This document shows positions 17,141 through 26,222 of a DNA stretch of 64,000 nucleotides, in pieces (position 1 is the first letter of the stretch; each line of letters begins with the position of its first letter). Where the stretch lies: the NCBI RefSeq assembly GCF_900101475.1, contig NZ_FMZV01000003.1, forward strand, positions 1-64,000, in the 5' to 3' direction. Position numbers and translations under genes: made by a program. The notes under the pieces are model-generated. The model saw only the letters and a list, made by a program, of their open reading frames with translations, made no database searches and was not told the origin of the DNA. The stretch is from Ruegeria marina. GTDB lineage: Bacteria; Pseudomonadota; Alphaproteobacteria; Rhodobacterales; Rhodobacteraceae.

Positions 17141-18016
17141 ATGCCGATGACTTCCGTCCTGCTTGCCGACATCACCGGCAGCACAGCACTCTATGACAAG
17201 CTGGGACAGCAGGTCGCCATGGAACGCGTGGCGTCGATGCTCGCCCGCCTGCGCGAGATCGCCGAAGCCCATGACGGCCGTTGCATCAAGATGAAGGGCG
17301 ACGACGTCCTCTGCCGGTTCGACGCGCCGGACCAGGGCTATGCCGCGGCGCGGCAGATGCTGGCCGAACCCTGGCCACATGGGCTGAACCTGCATGCCGG
17401 TCTGTACTGGGGCGAGGCCGATGAGACGGCGGGCGATCTCTATGGTGACGCGGTGAATGTGGCGGCCCGGCTGGCCAGCCTCGCCAAGGCGGGCGAGATC
17501 CTGGCCGGGAATGCGGCGGTCGAGCAACTGGACAGCGAGGCCCGGGCCGCCTTTCTGCTGATCGGCAGCATCCGGCTGAAAGGCAAGACCGAGCCTACTC
17601 GGGTCTACTCCATTACCCAGGGCACCTCGGCCGGGCGAACAACCATCGCAGGCGGGTTCGCCGCGTTGATGCGGGCGCGTACCGAAAGCGCCGAGTTTCG
17701 CACCGGAGACGGTGTGTGGCACCTGACCGAAGGCCAGAGCCTGACAATCGGCCGCGCCGATGATTGCGATATCCGTCTCAGCGAGCCCTGGGTCTCGCGC
17801 CAGCATGGCAGACTTGAACTGCGGGGGGCGGTTCTGGAGTATGCCGACCACTCGAGCGCGGGCAGCGCGGTCTTGCCCGAGGATGGACCTGCGGTCGATG
17901 TCCACCGCAGAGCCGTTCCTTTGATGGGCACCGGAGTCCTGCTGTTTGGAACCGGAGACCAGGAGGCCGCGGGCGCGCGTCTGATCTATGCCACCAACGA
18001 CCTGATCCCCGAGTGA
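17141..18016 (+). CDS. Class III adenylate/guanylate cyclase fused to an FHA domain
   Basis: A 291-residue protein. Residues 1-165 form a class III nucleotide cyclase domain: SVLLADITGSTALYDKLG carries the first metal Asp, GRCIKMKGDDVLCRF the second, and GDLYGDAVNVAARL the transition-state Asn/Arg motif. Residues about 195-285 form a forkhead-associated domain (LTIGRADDCDIRLSEPWVSRQHGRL), which binds phosphothreonine peptides. It thus probably links Ser/Thr phosphorylation to cyclic nucleotide output. No membrane segment. It lies between the iron binding protein gene and the convergent iron permease gene. Confidence 0.88.
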   Translation: MPMTSVLLADITGSTALYDKLGQQVAMERVASMLARLREIAEAHDGRCIKMKGDDVLCRFDAPDQGYAAARQMLAEPWPHGLNLHAGLYWGEADETAGDLYGDAVNVAARLASLAKAGEILAGNAAVEQLDSEARAAFLLIGSIRLKGKTEPTRVYSITQGTSAGRTTIAGGFAALMRARTESAEFRTGDGVWHLTEGQSLTIGRADDCDIRLSEPWVSRQHGRLELRGAVLEYADHSSAGSAVLPEDGPAVDVHRRAVPLMGTGVLLFGTGDQEAAGARLIYATNDLIPE

Positions 18017-18026
18017 GGCGGCGGCC

Positions 18027-19694
18027 CTATCGTCCGCGCCCGACCTGACGGCAAATCAGGATTACCGGCAAGAGGCCAACGGCGAGGATCACCAGCGAAG
18101 GAACGGCGGCGCCTTCGAGCCGCTCGTCGCTGGCCAGGCGGTAAGCCTGTACCGCCAGCGTGTCGAAGTTGAAGGGCCGCATGATCAGGGTCGCGGGCAG
18201 TTCCTTCATCACATCGACAAAGACGATGAGCAGCGCGGTCATCAGCGAGGGCGTCAGGATTGGCAGATGGATGCGCCGAAGCGTGCCCAGGGGCGTTTGC
18301 CCCAGCGACCGCGACGCGGCGTCCATATTGGCATGCACCGTGCTTTGGCCGCCCTCATAGGCACTCAGCGCGGCGGCGAGGAATCGCACCATGTAGGCCG
18401 CGACCAGAAGCCAGATCGAGCCGGTGACCAGCAACCCGGTAGAAACCCCGAACGTGGCGCGCATCCAGGCGTCGAAGGCATTGTCGAAGGCCGCGAAGGG
18501 AACCAACAGACCCACGGCGATCACCCCGCCGGGCACCGCATAGCCGAGCCGCGCGAGGTAGGAGGCCGTCCGGGCTGATCGCCCGGGCCGGAGCCGCTGG
18601 AAGAAACCGACGCAGATCGCTGCGAGCACCGTGACCAGGGCGGCTGTGCCCGCCAGCGTCAGCGAGTTGCGGATGAAGCCGATATAGCGGCGCGACAGCA
18701 GGTTCTGTTCGGATTCGAGCCCCATCAGCACGAGAATGATCACCGGCAGCACGAAGCCAAGCACAACCGGAATGGCGCAGAGCAACAACGCCGCCGCCGC
18801 CTGCCATCCTTTCAGTCGGCTTGCCGGCATGGCGGCGTGCCGGCGGCCCGACTGGTAGTATCGCGCCTTGCCGCGCTGGATGCGTTCGGCCACGGCCAAC
18901 AGCAGGGCGAAGCCAAGAAGGCACAGGGCCAGCTGCGCCGCGGCTGCCCGGTCGGCCATGGAGAACCAGCTGGTATAGATACCGGTGGCAAAGGTACGCA
19001 CGCCGAAATAGGCCACGGTACCGAAATCGGCGATGGTCTCCATCACAGCCAGCAGCACGCCTCCGGCAATGGCCGGGCGCGCCATCGGCAGGGAGACCCG
19101 CCAGAAGGCCGCCCAGGGGCTGGATCCCAGCGCGCGGGCTGCCAGATAGGCGGTGGCGCTTTGCTGCAAGAAGGCGGCGCGGGCCAGAAGGTAGACATAG
19201 GGGTAGAGGACCAGGATCAGCATGACCGCAGCCCCCTCGGTCGAGCGGATCTCGGGGAACCAGTAGTCGCGCGGGCCCCAGCCGGTGATCTGGCGAAGGG
19301 TGGTCTGCACGACGCCGGGGTGATCGAGCACGAAAGTATAGGCATAGGCCAGCACATAGGCCGGGAAGGCCAGCGGCAGGACCAGCGCGATCTCCATCAG
19401 GCGGACGCCGGGAAAACGGGTCATCGTCACCAGCCAGGCGGCGCCGACGCCCAGGCAGAAGGTGCCACCGGCCACCAGCAGGACCAGCAGCAACGTGGTC
19501 ACGGCATATCCGGGCAATACGGTGGACATCAGATGAGCGAGCGTGTCAGTCCCGCCAGTGAGCGCCGCAAGCGCCACGGCGACCATCGGCAGCAGGCAAG
19601 CCGCCGCGATGGCATAGGCCAGACCACCCATCACGCGGGTCCCCAGCGCAGTGCGGCGGCGCGAACCGTGTTCGGAATACTGGATCTCGGCCAT
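18027..19694 (-). CDS. Iron(III) ABC transporter permease (FbpB/AfuB type)
   Basis: A protein of about 555 residues with around twelve transmembrane segments and two fused permease halves. Each half has an EAA-type ATPase-contact loop: one near ARALGSSPWAAFWRVSLP, the other near SRSLGQTPLGTLRRIHLP. It transports ferric iron delivered by the FbpA-type protein. The start at 19694 (MAEIQYSEHG) is preferred because the longer frame reads through the iron motif at 19731-19750. No ATPase (FbpC) gene is adjacent, so the energising subunit must be elsewhere. Convergent with the FHA-cyclase gene. Confidence 0.92.
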   Translation of the reverse strand: MAEIQYSEHGSRRRTALGTRVMGGLAYAIAAACLLPMVAVALAALTGGTDTLAHLMSTVLPGYAVTTLLLVLLVAGGTFCLGVGAAWLVTMTRFPGVRLMEIALVLPLAFPAYVLAYAYTFVLDHPGVVQTTLRQITGWGPRDYWFPEIRSTEGAAVMLILVLYPYVYLLARAAFLQQSATAYLAARALGSSPWAAFWRVSLPMARPAIAGGVLLAVMETIADFGTVAYFGVRTFATGIYTSWFSMADRAAAAQLALCLLGFALLLAVAERIQRGKARYYQSGRRHAAMPASRLKGWQAAAALLLCAIPVVLGFVLPVIILVLMGLESEQNLLSRRYIGFIRNSLTLAGTAALVTVLAAICVGFFQRLRPGRSARTASYLARLGYAVPGGVIAVGLLVPFAAFDNAFDAWMRATFGVSTGLLVTGSIWLLVAAYMVRFLAAALSAYEGGQSTVHANMDAASRSLGQTPLGTLRRIHLPILTPSLMTALLIVFVDVMKELPATLIMRPFNFDTLAVQAYRLASDERLEGAAVPSLVILAVGLLPVILICRQVGRGR

Positions 19695-19730
19695 GGTCGG
19701 TCTGGTACGGGTTTGCTTTTGCCCCTTAAT

Positions 19731-19750
19731 CGACCAGATTAGTCGGAAAT
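19731..19750 (+). promoter_or_regulatory. Iron-responsive motif, copy 3 (upstream of the iron permease gene)
   Basis: CGACCAGATTAGTCGGAAAT, matching copy 2 at 13 of 20 positions with an intact AGTCGGA core. It lies 37-56 bases upstream of the permease start and also 49-68 bases before the divergent cyclase gene, so it could affect both. Confidence 0.5.
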
Positions 19751-19798
19751 ACCAGTGCCTAGAGCACAGAATCCTGCCGCATGTAACGGAATGCAACC

Positions 19799-20950
19799 AT
19801 GACGACCACTGATACCGCCACCAAGATCACCAGATGGTTGCTGACCGGCGCGCGCGCCAAGGCAAACCTGGCGGCGGTGCTGGACGGTCTGGTCGCGCGG
19901 CTGACGGCTGCGGGCTTGCGTATCGACCGGGCCACGATCGGCGCGCCGCTGATGCATCCGATCGCGCGGTCGAGCTTCTCGATATGGACGCCGCTCGCGC
20001 CGGCCAGGGAGAACGAGGTGATTTGGGACGAGGTCGGCATGGACCGGCTGCGCAACAGCCCGATGTACCCGATCTATGGGCGGGGCGAGGATGTCGACTG
20101 GCGGCTGGGAACCGAAGGCGAGCCGGGTGAATACGGGATCGGGGCGGAATTGCGGGCGGATGGATTTACCCACTACCTGGGATTGGCGCTGCCGTTTGCC
20201 GATGGCAGTTTCAAGGGCCTGACGCTCCAGACCAAGCGGGGCGGCGGATTTTCCGAAAGCGAGCGCGCGCTCTTGCGGGAACTGGTTCCCCCGCTGGCGG
20301 CGGTGGTCGAGCATCATGTTCAGAAGCGGCTGGCGCAGACGCTGATGGACACGTTCGTGGGCCAGCGTGCAGGACGGCGCGTGCTGGAAGGGCAGATTCA
20401 CCGCGGCGACGGCGACACGATCCGGGCGGTGATCTGGATGAGCGACATACGGGCGTTCACGCAATTGGCCGCCGAACGGGCGCCGCAAGAGGTGATAGGT
20501 CTCCTGAACCGGTCGTTCGAGGCGGTGACAAACGCGATTCTGGACAACGGCGGCGAGGTGCTGAAGTTTATCGGCGACGCGGTTCTCGGCATCTTTCCTG
20601 TCGAAACGGACGCCGAAGGCGCGGTGGCCCGAGCCGAGGCCGCCGTGGCAGAGCTTCGGGCGTCGAGGGCGGCGCCGGATTGGCCCGGCGAGGTGGAGAT
20701 TGGCGTGGCGCTGCACCTGGGCGAAGTGTTCTACGGCAATATCGGCGGGCGCGAGCGACTGGATTTCACGGTGATCGGCGCCGCGGTCAACCTGGTGGCG
20801 CGAGTCGAGGGGCTTTGCGGAGTGTTGGGAGAGCCGGTTCTGGTCACCGCCGAGGTCGCGAGGCTGTCCGGCCACCCCTATACCGGCCGTGGCGCTTATG
20901 ATGTGAAGGGGGTTGCGGTTCCCGTCGAAGTCTTTGCTCCCGAGCGGTGA
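19799..20950 (+). CDS. Class III adenylate/guanylate cyclase with N-terminal sensor-like region
   Basis: A 383-residue soluble protein. The N-terminal 190 residues resemble a GAF-like domain without clear ligand motifs. The C-terminal cyclase domain shows AVIWMSDIRAFTQLA (first metal Asp), GGEVLKFIGDAVLGIF (second metal Asp in GD) and LDFTVIGAAVNLVARV (Asn and Arg for catalysis), so it should be active. The product, cAMP or cGMP, cannot be decided with certainty. The gene is divergent from the iron permease gene, with the third iron motif in the shared upstream region. Confidence 0.87.
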   Translation: MTTTDTATKITRWLLTGARAKANLAAVLDGLVARLTAAGLRIDRATIGAPLMHPIARSSFSIWTPLAPARENEVIWDEVGMDRLRNSPMYPIYGRGEDVDWRLGTEGEPGEYGIGAELRADGFTHYLGLALPFADGSFKGLTLQTKRGGGFSESERALLRELVPPLAAVVEHHVQKRLAQTLMDTFVGQRAGRRVLEGQIHRGDGDTIRAVIWMSDIRAFTQLAAERAPQEVIGLLNRSFEAVTNAILDNGGEVLKFIGDAVLGIFPVETDAEGAVARAEAAVAELRASRAAPDWPGEVEIGVALHLGEVFYGNIGGRERLDFTVIGAAVNLVARVEGLCGVLGEPVLVTAEVARLSGHPYTGRGAYDVKGVAVPVEVFAPER

Positions 20951-21022
20951 AGCCGCCCGCCGGGCGCAAAAAACCGTGCCGGGGCCGTTGGAAAACCTGC
21001 CCGGTCCGGCGCATAATCGCGC

Positions 21023-22627
21023 ATGACCGCGAATGTCCTGACGGCCCTTGGCGGGGTCGGACTGTTTCTGATCGGCATGTACATGCTGTCCGGGGGCCTG
21101 CGACAGCTGGCCGGGCGCCGTTTGCATCAGGCGCTTTCGCGGTTTACCCGCACACCGGCCAGCGGCGCCCTGACCGGAGCGCTCACGACCGCCCTGATCC
21201 AATCGTCGAGTGCAACAACGGTTACTGCCATAGGGTTTGTCAGTGCCGGGCTTTTGACCTTTTCCCATGCGCTTGGCATCATCTTCGGCGCCAACATCGG
21301 CACCACTTTGACAGGCTGGTTGGTCGCGCTGCTGGGGTTCAAGCTGGACCTCGGCCAGGTGGTACTGCCTCTGGTTCTTGTGGGCGCGCTGATGCAGGTG
21401 CTGGCAAAGGGCAACGCGGCGGCCGCTGGCCGGGCCGTGTCGGGCTTTGCCCTTCTGTTTGTCGGCATCGACATGATGAAGGATGGGATGAACGCCTTTC
21501 AGGGCATCGTGACGCCCAGCAACTTTCCGGGGGACGACCTTTGGGGTCGGCTTCAACTTGTCGGCATCGGCATCGCGATCACCATCGTCACCCAATCGTC
21601 AAGTGCAGGTGTGGCGACCGCGCTGGCCGCGCTCGGGGCCGGAGCGATCTCGTTTCCGCAGGCTGCGGCGATGGTGATCGGGATGGATGTGGGCACGACC
21701 TTCACCGCGGTTCTGGCCTCGGTCGGCGGTTCGACCATGGCCCGACGCACCGGGGTGGCACATGTCGTCTACAACCTGATGACCGGCTCGATGGCCTTCG
21801 CGTTGCTGCCGGTTGCCGCAACCGCCCATGACGCGCTGCTTCCGGGCGACCCTCAGCTGGCGCTGGTCGGTTTCCATTCGGTGTTCAACGCCCTGGGTGT
21901 TTTGCTGGTGCTGCCGTTCACGCCCCGTTTCGCGCAACTGATCGAGTACCTGGTGCCCCGATCCGGTCCCCGTCTGACCGATCGTCTGGACAGCGCGCTG
22001 CTGAAGGAAACGGACGTCGCAGTCAGAGCGGTCGCGGCCACGGTCGAAGACCTGTGTCGGGCGCTGTCACTGAACATTGCCCATCTCCTCGATCCGGAGA
22101 GAAGCGAGACAGCCGTTTGCGGTGACGAGACGTTCCGGCAGGCTATGGACGAAACCCGCACCTATCTTCGCGAGGTCAACACGACAGCCATTCCCGAAGA
22201 CGCCAATGACATGTTCGAAGCAGCATTGCACACGCTCGACCACCTGGGTCGACTGCACTATCGCTGCATGCGGGCCGACCGGATCGCCACCATCCTGTCC
22301 AACCCGGACCTGCGCCGGCATGCCCATGAATTTGCCGATCTTGCCCGCCAAATGGCGGTTGCCGAGGGCGCGCAGTTTCCCGAAGAAGAGATCAATGCCT
22401 TTCGCAGGGAGATGAGGGCGGAGCGCAAAGCCTGGCGTCTGCACGTGATCGACCGGGCCGCGGACGGGCGCCTTTCATACGATCTGGCGGAAGAGCAGAT
22501 GGACGCCCAGAGGTGGCTGCACAGGTCGGCCTATCACCTGTGGCGCATGGCACTGCACTTGAACGAACTGCACCTGCCGGACGAGTTGCGAACACCCAGG
22601 TCAAAGGCCGCCGAAACCTCCGGCTGA
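21023..22627 (+). CDS. Na/phosphate cotransporter family protein (NptA/YjbB type) with PhoU-like tail
   Basis: A 534-residue protein. Residues 1-310 are membrane-embedded and contain the duplicated QSSSATT and QSSSAGV signatures of the Na+/Pi symporter (PNaS) family, followed by a cytoplasmic PhoU-like helical domain (about 340-520). It probably moves phosphate coupled to sodium, and in bacteria such proteins often act in export or homeostasis. The PhoU-like tail suggests feedback control. A single gene, convergent with the phenylacetate-CoA ligase-like gene. Confidence 0.9.
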   Translation: MTANVLTALGGVGLFLIGMYMLSGGLRQLAGRRLHQALSRFTRTPASGALTGALTTALIQSSSATTVTAIGFVSAGLLTFSHALGIIFGANIGTTLTGWLVALLGFKLDLGQVVLPLVLVGALMQVLAKGNAAAAGRAVSGFALLFVGIDMMKDGMNAFQGIVTPSNFPGDDLWGRLQLVGIGIAITIVTQSSSAGVATALAALGAGAISFPQAAAMVIGMDVGTTFTAVLASVGGSTMARRTGVAHVVYNLMTGSMAFALLPVAATAHDALLPGDPQLALVGFHSVFNALGVLLVLPFTPRFAQLIEYLVPRSGPRLTDRLDSALLKETDVAVRAVAATVEDLCRALSLNIAHLLDPERSETAVCGDETFRQAMDETRTYLREVNTTAIPEDANDMFEAALHTLDHLGRLHYRCMRADRIATILSNPDLRRHAHEFADLARQMAVAEGAQFPEEEINAFRREMRAERKAWRLHVIDRAADGRLSYDLAEEQMDAQRWLHRSAYHLWRMALHLNELHLPDELRTPRSKAAETSG

Positions 22628-22680
22628 AGCGGCACCGCCGCGCAACAAGGCGCGCCGATGCGGGGCGGTTCGATACATGG

Positions 22681-23898
22681 TCAATCGTAGCGGCGCTGAT
22701 CCTCGATCACCAGCCCGTCCTTGGGCAGGGTTCCGGGGGCCACCACCTCGATTGCGCCCTTGAGCTTGAGCACCTCGGCGACCGAGCGGGCATAGGCGTT
22801 GCTGTCGCCGCCGGGGCTTTCGATCTGGACCGTCATCGCGTCCATCTCGCCCACGCGGGTTGCGATGACCCGCGCCTTGACGATCTCGGAATGCTTTTCG
22901 ACCAGAGCCGCCACCTGTTCGGGGCGCACAAACATGCCCTTGATCTTGGTGGTCTGGTCGGCGCGGCCCATCCAGCCCTTGATCCGCATGTTGGTGCGGC
23001 CGCAGGGCGAGGCGCCCTCCATCACCGCCGACATGTCGCCGGTGGCGAAACGGATGAGCGGGTAGTCGGGGTTGAGGGAGGTCACCACGACCTCGCCCAC
23101 CTCGCCCGGCGCCACCGGCGTGCCGGTGCCGGGAGTGACAATCTCGACGATCACATGTTCGTCGACGATCATCCCCTCCATCGCCGCGCTTTCATAGGCG
23201 ATATTGCCCAGATCGGCGGTGGCGTAGCATTGCAGGCACGAGATGCCGCGGTCGGCATATTCCTTGCGCAGCGAGGGGAACAACGCGCCGCCGCCGACAG
23301 CGGCCTTGGTGAAGCGCAGTGCAACGCCCATCTCGTCGGCCTTGTCCAGGATCACCTTGAGGTAATCGGGCGTGCCGGCGTAGGCGGTGCATCCCACGTC
23401 ATGCGCGGCGGTCACCTGCAACTCGGTCTGGCCGGTGCCTGCGGGCAGCACCGCGGCGCCCACCGCCCGCGCGCCGTTTTCAAAGATCATGCCGGCGGGT
23501 GTCAGATGATAACCGAAGCAGTTCTGCACGATATCGCCCTGCCCGATGCCGGCGGCATGCAGGAAGCGGCCCATGCGCCACCAGTCATGATCAGTGCCGC
23601 CCGGTTCATAGATCGGGCCGGGAGACTGGAAAACATGGGCAAAGCCATGCGCGGGCTTGACCGTGAACCCGCCAAAGGGCGGGTGTTCGCCCTGGGCACG
23701 GCTGAGTTCGGACTTGCGCAGCACCGGCAGCGCGGCCAGCGCCTGTGCGTCGGTGATCGCGGCCGGGTCGACATCGGCCAGCAGCCGGGCAAAGCCGGGC
23801 GCTGTTTTCGCGCGAGCGATCTGCTGGGGCAGCGCCGCAGCCAGATCTGCGGCGCGCTGGTCGGCCGAGCGGGTTTCGAGCGTATCAAAATGTGTCAT
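22681..23898 (-). CDS. Phenylacetate-CoA ligase family (PaaK-like) AMP-forming enzyme
   Basis: An adenylate-forming CoA ligase of about 405 residues. The QCYATADLGNIAYE segment and LIRFATGDMS are core motifs of this family, and TTKIKGMFVRPEQV resembles the PaaK C-terminal hinge. PaaK-like enzymes convert aromatic acids to CoA thioesters; the true substrate is not shown by sequence. It is the last gene of the transporter operon. A start at 23913 would overlap the LivF-like stop as TGATG; the ATG at 23898 has AGGGA at about eight bases and is preferred. Confidence 0.87.
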   Translation of the reverse strand: MTHFDTLETRSADQRAADLAAALPQQIARAKTAPGFARLLADVDPAAITDAQALAALPVLRKSELSRAQGEHPPFGGFTVKPAHGFAHVFQSPGPIYEPGGTDHDWWRMGRFLHAAGIGQGDIVQNCFGYHLTPAGMIFENGARAVGAAVLPAGTGQTELQVTAAHDVGCTAYAGTPDYLKVILDKADEMGVALRFTKAAVGGGALFPSLRKEYADRGISCLQCYATADLGNIAYESAAMEGMIVDEHVIVEIVTPGTGTPVAPGEVGEVVVTSLNPDYPLIRFATGDMSAVMEGASPCGRTNMRIKGWMGRADQTTKIKGMFVRPEQVAALVEKHSEIVKARVIATRVGEMDAMTVQIESPGGDSNAYARSVAEVLKLKGAIEVVAPGTLPKDGLVIEDQRRYD

Positions 23899-23912
23899 GG
23901 GATGATCCCTCA

Positions 23913-24749
23913 TCAGCTCAGCCACCGCTTGCGGCGGCGGTAGGAGCGCACATCGCGGAAACTCTTGCGGCCCTCGTCGGACATGCCGAGATAGAATTCC
24001 TTGACGTCAGGGTTTTCGCGCAGGTCCGCCGCCGGCCCGTCCATCACCACGCGACCCGATTCCAGAATGTAGCCATAATGCGCAAAGCGCAGCGCGACGT
24101 TGGTGTTCTGCTCGGCCAGCAGGAAGGACACGCCCTCTTTCTCGTTGAGGTCGCGGACGATCTCGAAGATCTCTTCCACCAGTTGCGGCGCAAGACCCAT
24201 AGAGGGTTCGTCGAGCAGGATGGTTTCAGGCTTGGACATCAGCGCGCGGCCGATGGCGACCATCTGCTGTTCACCGCCCGAGGTATAACCAGCCTGGCTC
24301 TTGCGGCGTTCCTTGAGGCGGGGGAAATAGTTGTAGACCATTTCGAGGTCCCTCATCATGTCGGCCTTGCCGCTGCTGCGGGTGTAATAGCCGGTGAGCA
24401 GGTTTTCCTCGACGGTCAGGTGTTCAAAACAGTGGCGGCCTTCCATCACCTGGATGACGCCCTTCTTGACCAGAGCGGCCGGGTCCAGTTCGTGAATGGT
24501 TTCGCCGCGATACTTGACCGAGCCCTTGGTGACCTCGCCGCGTTCGGAATGCAGCAGGTTCGAGATGGCCTTGAGCGTCGTGGTCTTGCCGGCGCCGTTG
24601 CCGCCCAGCAGCGCGGTGATGCCGCCCTTGGGCACGGAGAGGCTGACGCCCTTGAGCACGAGGATCACGTGGTTGTAGATCACCTCGATATTGTTGACCT
24701 CCAGCAGGGTTTCCACCTGCACGTCCGTGGTATTCGCCGCATCCAGCAT
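23913..24749 (-). CDS. LivF-type ABC transporter ATP-binding protein
   Basis: A 278-residue ATPase. Walker A is GGNGAGKTT (about residue 50), the signature is TSGGEQQMVAIGRAL and Walker B is ETILLDEPSMGL, followed by the switch-loop region. It energises the branched-chain-amino-acid-type (HAAT) importer encoded alongside. The tail beyond residue 250 is unusually basic (YRRRKRWLS). It is separated from the upstream binding protein gene by about 110 bases containing two perfect hairpins, so expression may be lower than that of the binding protein. Confidence 0.93.
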   Translation of the reverse strand: MLDAANTTDVQVETLLEVNNIEVIYNHVILVLKGVSLSVPKGGITALLGGNGAGKTTTLKAISNLLHSERGEVTKGSVKYRGETIHELDPAALVKKGVIQVMEGRHCFEHLTVEENLLTGYYTRSSGKADMMRDLEMVYNYFPRLKERRKSQAGYTSGGEQQMVAIGRALMSKPETILLDEPSMGLAPQLVEEIFEIVRDLNEKEGVSFLLAEQNTNVALRFAHYGYILESGRVVMDGPAADLRENPDVKEFYLGMSDEGRKSFRDVRSYRRRKRWLS

Positions 24750-24796
24750 CCGCGCTTGTCCTCATTGGCCCCGGTCGGCCGGGGATGGTCGGGGGC

Positions 24797-24851
24797 GGGA
24801 CGGCGGCGGGCCGCCGTCCCGGGTTCGATGCCGGCCCGGATACCGGGCCGG
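24797..24851 (-). promoter_or_regulatory. Two perfect GC hairpins between binding protein and LivF-type genes
   Basis: GGGACGGCGGC/GCCGCCGTCCC (24797-24820, two-base loop) and CCGGCCCGG/CCGGGCCGG (24831-24851, three-base loop). Neither has a T-tract, so they are not ordinary terminators. They probably stabilise the 3' end of the binding protein mRNA or cause partial termination (inference from similar operons). Confidence 0.55.
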
Positions 24852-24860
24852 TCCTGGCGC

Positions 24861-26144
24861 TTAGTTGCAGCGCTTCGCGATGTTGTTCTCGGTCGCGTAG
24901 GCGCCCGAGTCTTCCTCGATCAGCGCGCCGATGACGTCACCGTCGGTCGGTTTGAAGTCCGAGATCAGCGACCAGGTCTTGGCTCCCGCATCCCACTGGG
25001 TTACGCCCACCAGGGCGTCGCCGCCGTGGTTGGCGCAAGTGACCTTGAAGGCCGGACCAAAGTTCGGCAGGCCCAGTTCGGCCATCTTCTCCTGGGTCAT
25101 TTCCAGCGCTTCCATGCCGTCGCGCATGTCGGCGGCGGTAATATCGGCCTTGCCCGAGATCTCCTGTGCCTTCTTGGCGGCTTCGGCGGCCAGCATGGCG
25201 GCATAGAGACCACGGTTGTAGAGCACCGTACCGACCTGGTCGCCGGCGCCGGCGGCCTTGCCTGCGTCGATGACGTATTTCTTCAGATCGTCATAGAGCG
25301 GGTAGTCGGAGCCCACGTTGTGGAAGGTCAGCGCCTTGTAACCATTGGCCCCGTCGCCGGCGGGCATCACGTCATGTTCGGCGCCGGACCACCAGATGCC
25401 GATGAAATTTTCCATCGGGAAGCGGATGTTCGCGGCTTCCTGGATGGCGACCTGGTTCATCACGCCCCAGCCCCACATCAGCACATAGTCGGGCTTGTCG
25501 CGGCGGATCTGCAGCCACTGCGATTTCTGCTCCTGGCCGGGATGGTCGACCGGCAGGGTGCTCAGCTCGAATCCGTGCTTCTTGCTCAACTCTTCCAGCG
25601 TGCGGATCGGCTCCTTGCCATAGGCCGAGTTGTGATAGACTAGGGCGATCTTCTTGCCCTTGATGTCGCCGCCGTTGATTTCCAGCAGGTAGTTCACCGC
25701 GCCCGAAGCACCATCCCAGTAGTTTGCGGGATAGTTGAAGACATGGCTGAACACTTCACCGTTCTTGGCCGAGGTGCGGCCATAGCCCATCGAGTGGATC
25801 GGGATACCGTCAGCGGTGGCCTTGGGGATCAGCTGATAGGTGATGCCGGTCGACAGCGGCTGGTACACCAGGGCACCCTGGCCCTTGGTCGACTCGTAGC
25901 ATTCCACGCCCTTCTCGGTGTTGTAGCCGGTCTCGCATTCCAGCACGTTGGCCTTGACGCCGCCGATGCCACCGTCACGCTCGTTGAGCAGGGTGAAATA
26001 GTCGGCATAGCCGTCGGCGAACGGAATTCCGCCCGCGGCATAGGGGCCGGTGCGATAGCTGAGCGACGGGAATGTCAGGTCAGCCAGCGCCGGGCCTGCG
26101 GCGATCAGGGCGCTCAGCGCCACGGTTGCCAGTTTCATCTTCAT
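24861..26144 (-). CDS. LivK-type ABC transporter substrate-binding protein
   Basis: A 427-residue periplasmic protein with signal peptide (MKMKLATVALSALIAAGPALA). The mature chain is a type I periplasmic binding fold of the hydrophobic/aromatic ligand branch, not the canonical leucine-binding type: the usual first-strand motif is replaced by TFPSLSYRTGPYA. Typical elements remain, such as GGVKANVLECETGYN. Ligand unknown; genes for two CoA ligases in the operon suggest a carboxylic acid. GGGAGGAG lies seven to ten bases before the ATG at 26144; the frame extends upstream without a signal. Confidence 0.9.
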   Translation of the reverse strand: MKMKLATVALSALIAAGPALADLTFPSLSYRTGPYAAGGIPFADGYADYFTLLNERDGGIGGVKANVLECETGYNTEKGVECYESTKGQGALVYQPLSTGITYQLIPKATADGIPIHSMGYGRTSAKNGEVFSHVFNYPANYWDGASGAVNYLLEINGGDIKGKKIALVYHNSAYGKEPIRTLEELSKKHGFELSTLPVDHPGQEQKSQWLQIRRDKPDYVLMWGWGVMNQVAIQEAANIRFPMENFIGIWWSGAEHDVMPAGDGANGYKALTFHNVGSDYPLYDDLKKYVIDAGKAAGAGDQVGTVLYNRGLYAAMLAAEAAKKAQEISGKADITAADMRDGMEALEMTQEKMAELGLPNFGPAFKVTCANHGGDALVGVTQWDAGAKTWSLISDFKPTDGDVIGALIEEDSGAYATENNIAKRCN

Positions 26145-26222
26145 CGGGTGTCTCCTCCCTTGGTTAGACCGATAGTTTCGCACGGAGGGAACCGCCCCCG
26201 TATCGGGTTGGACCTGTCCGCG

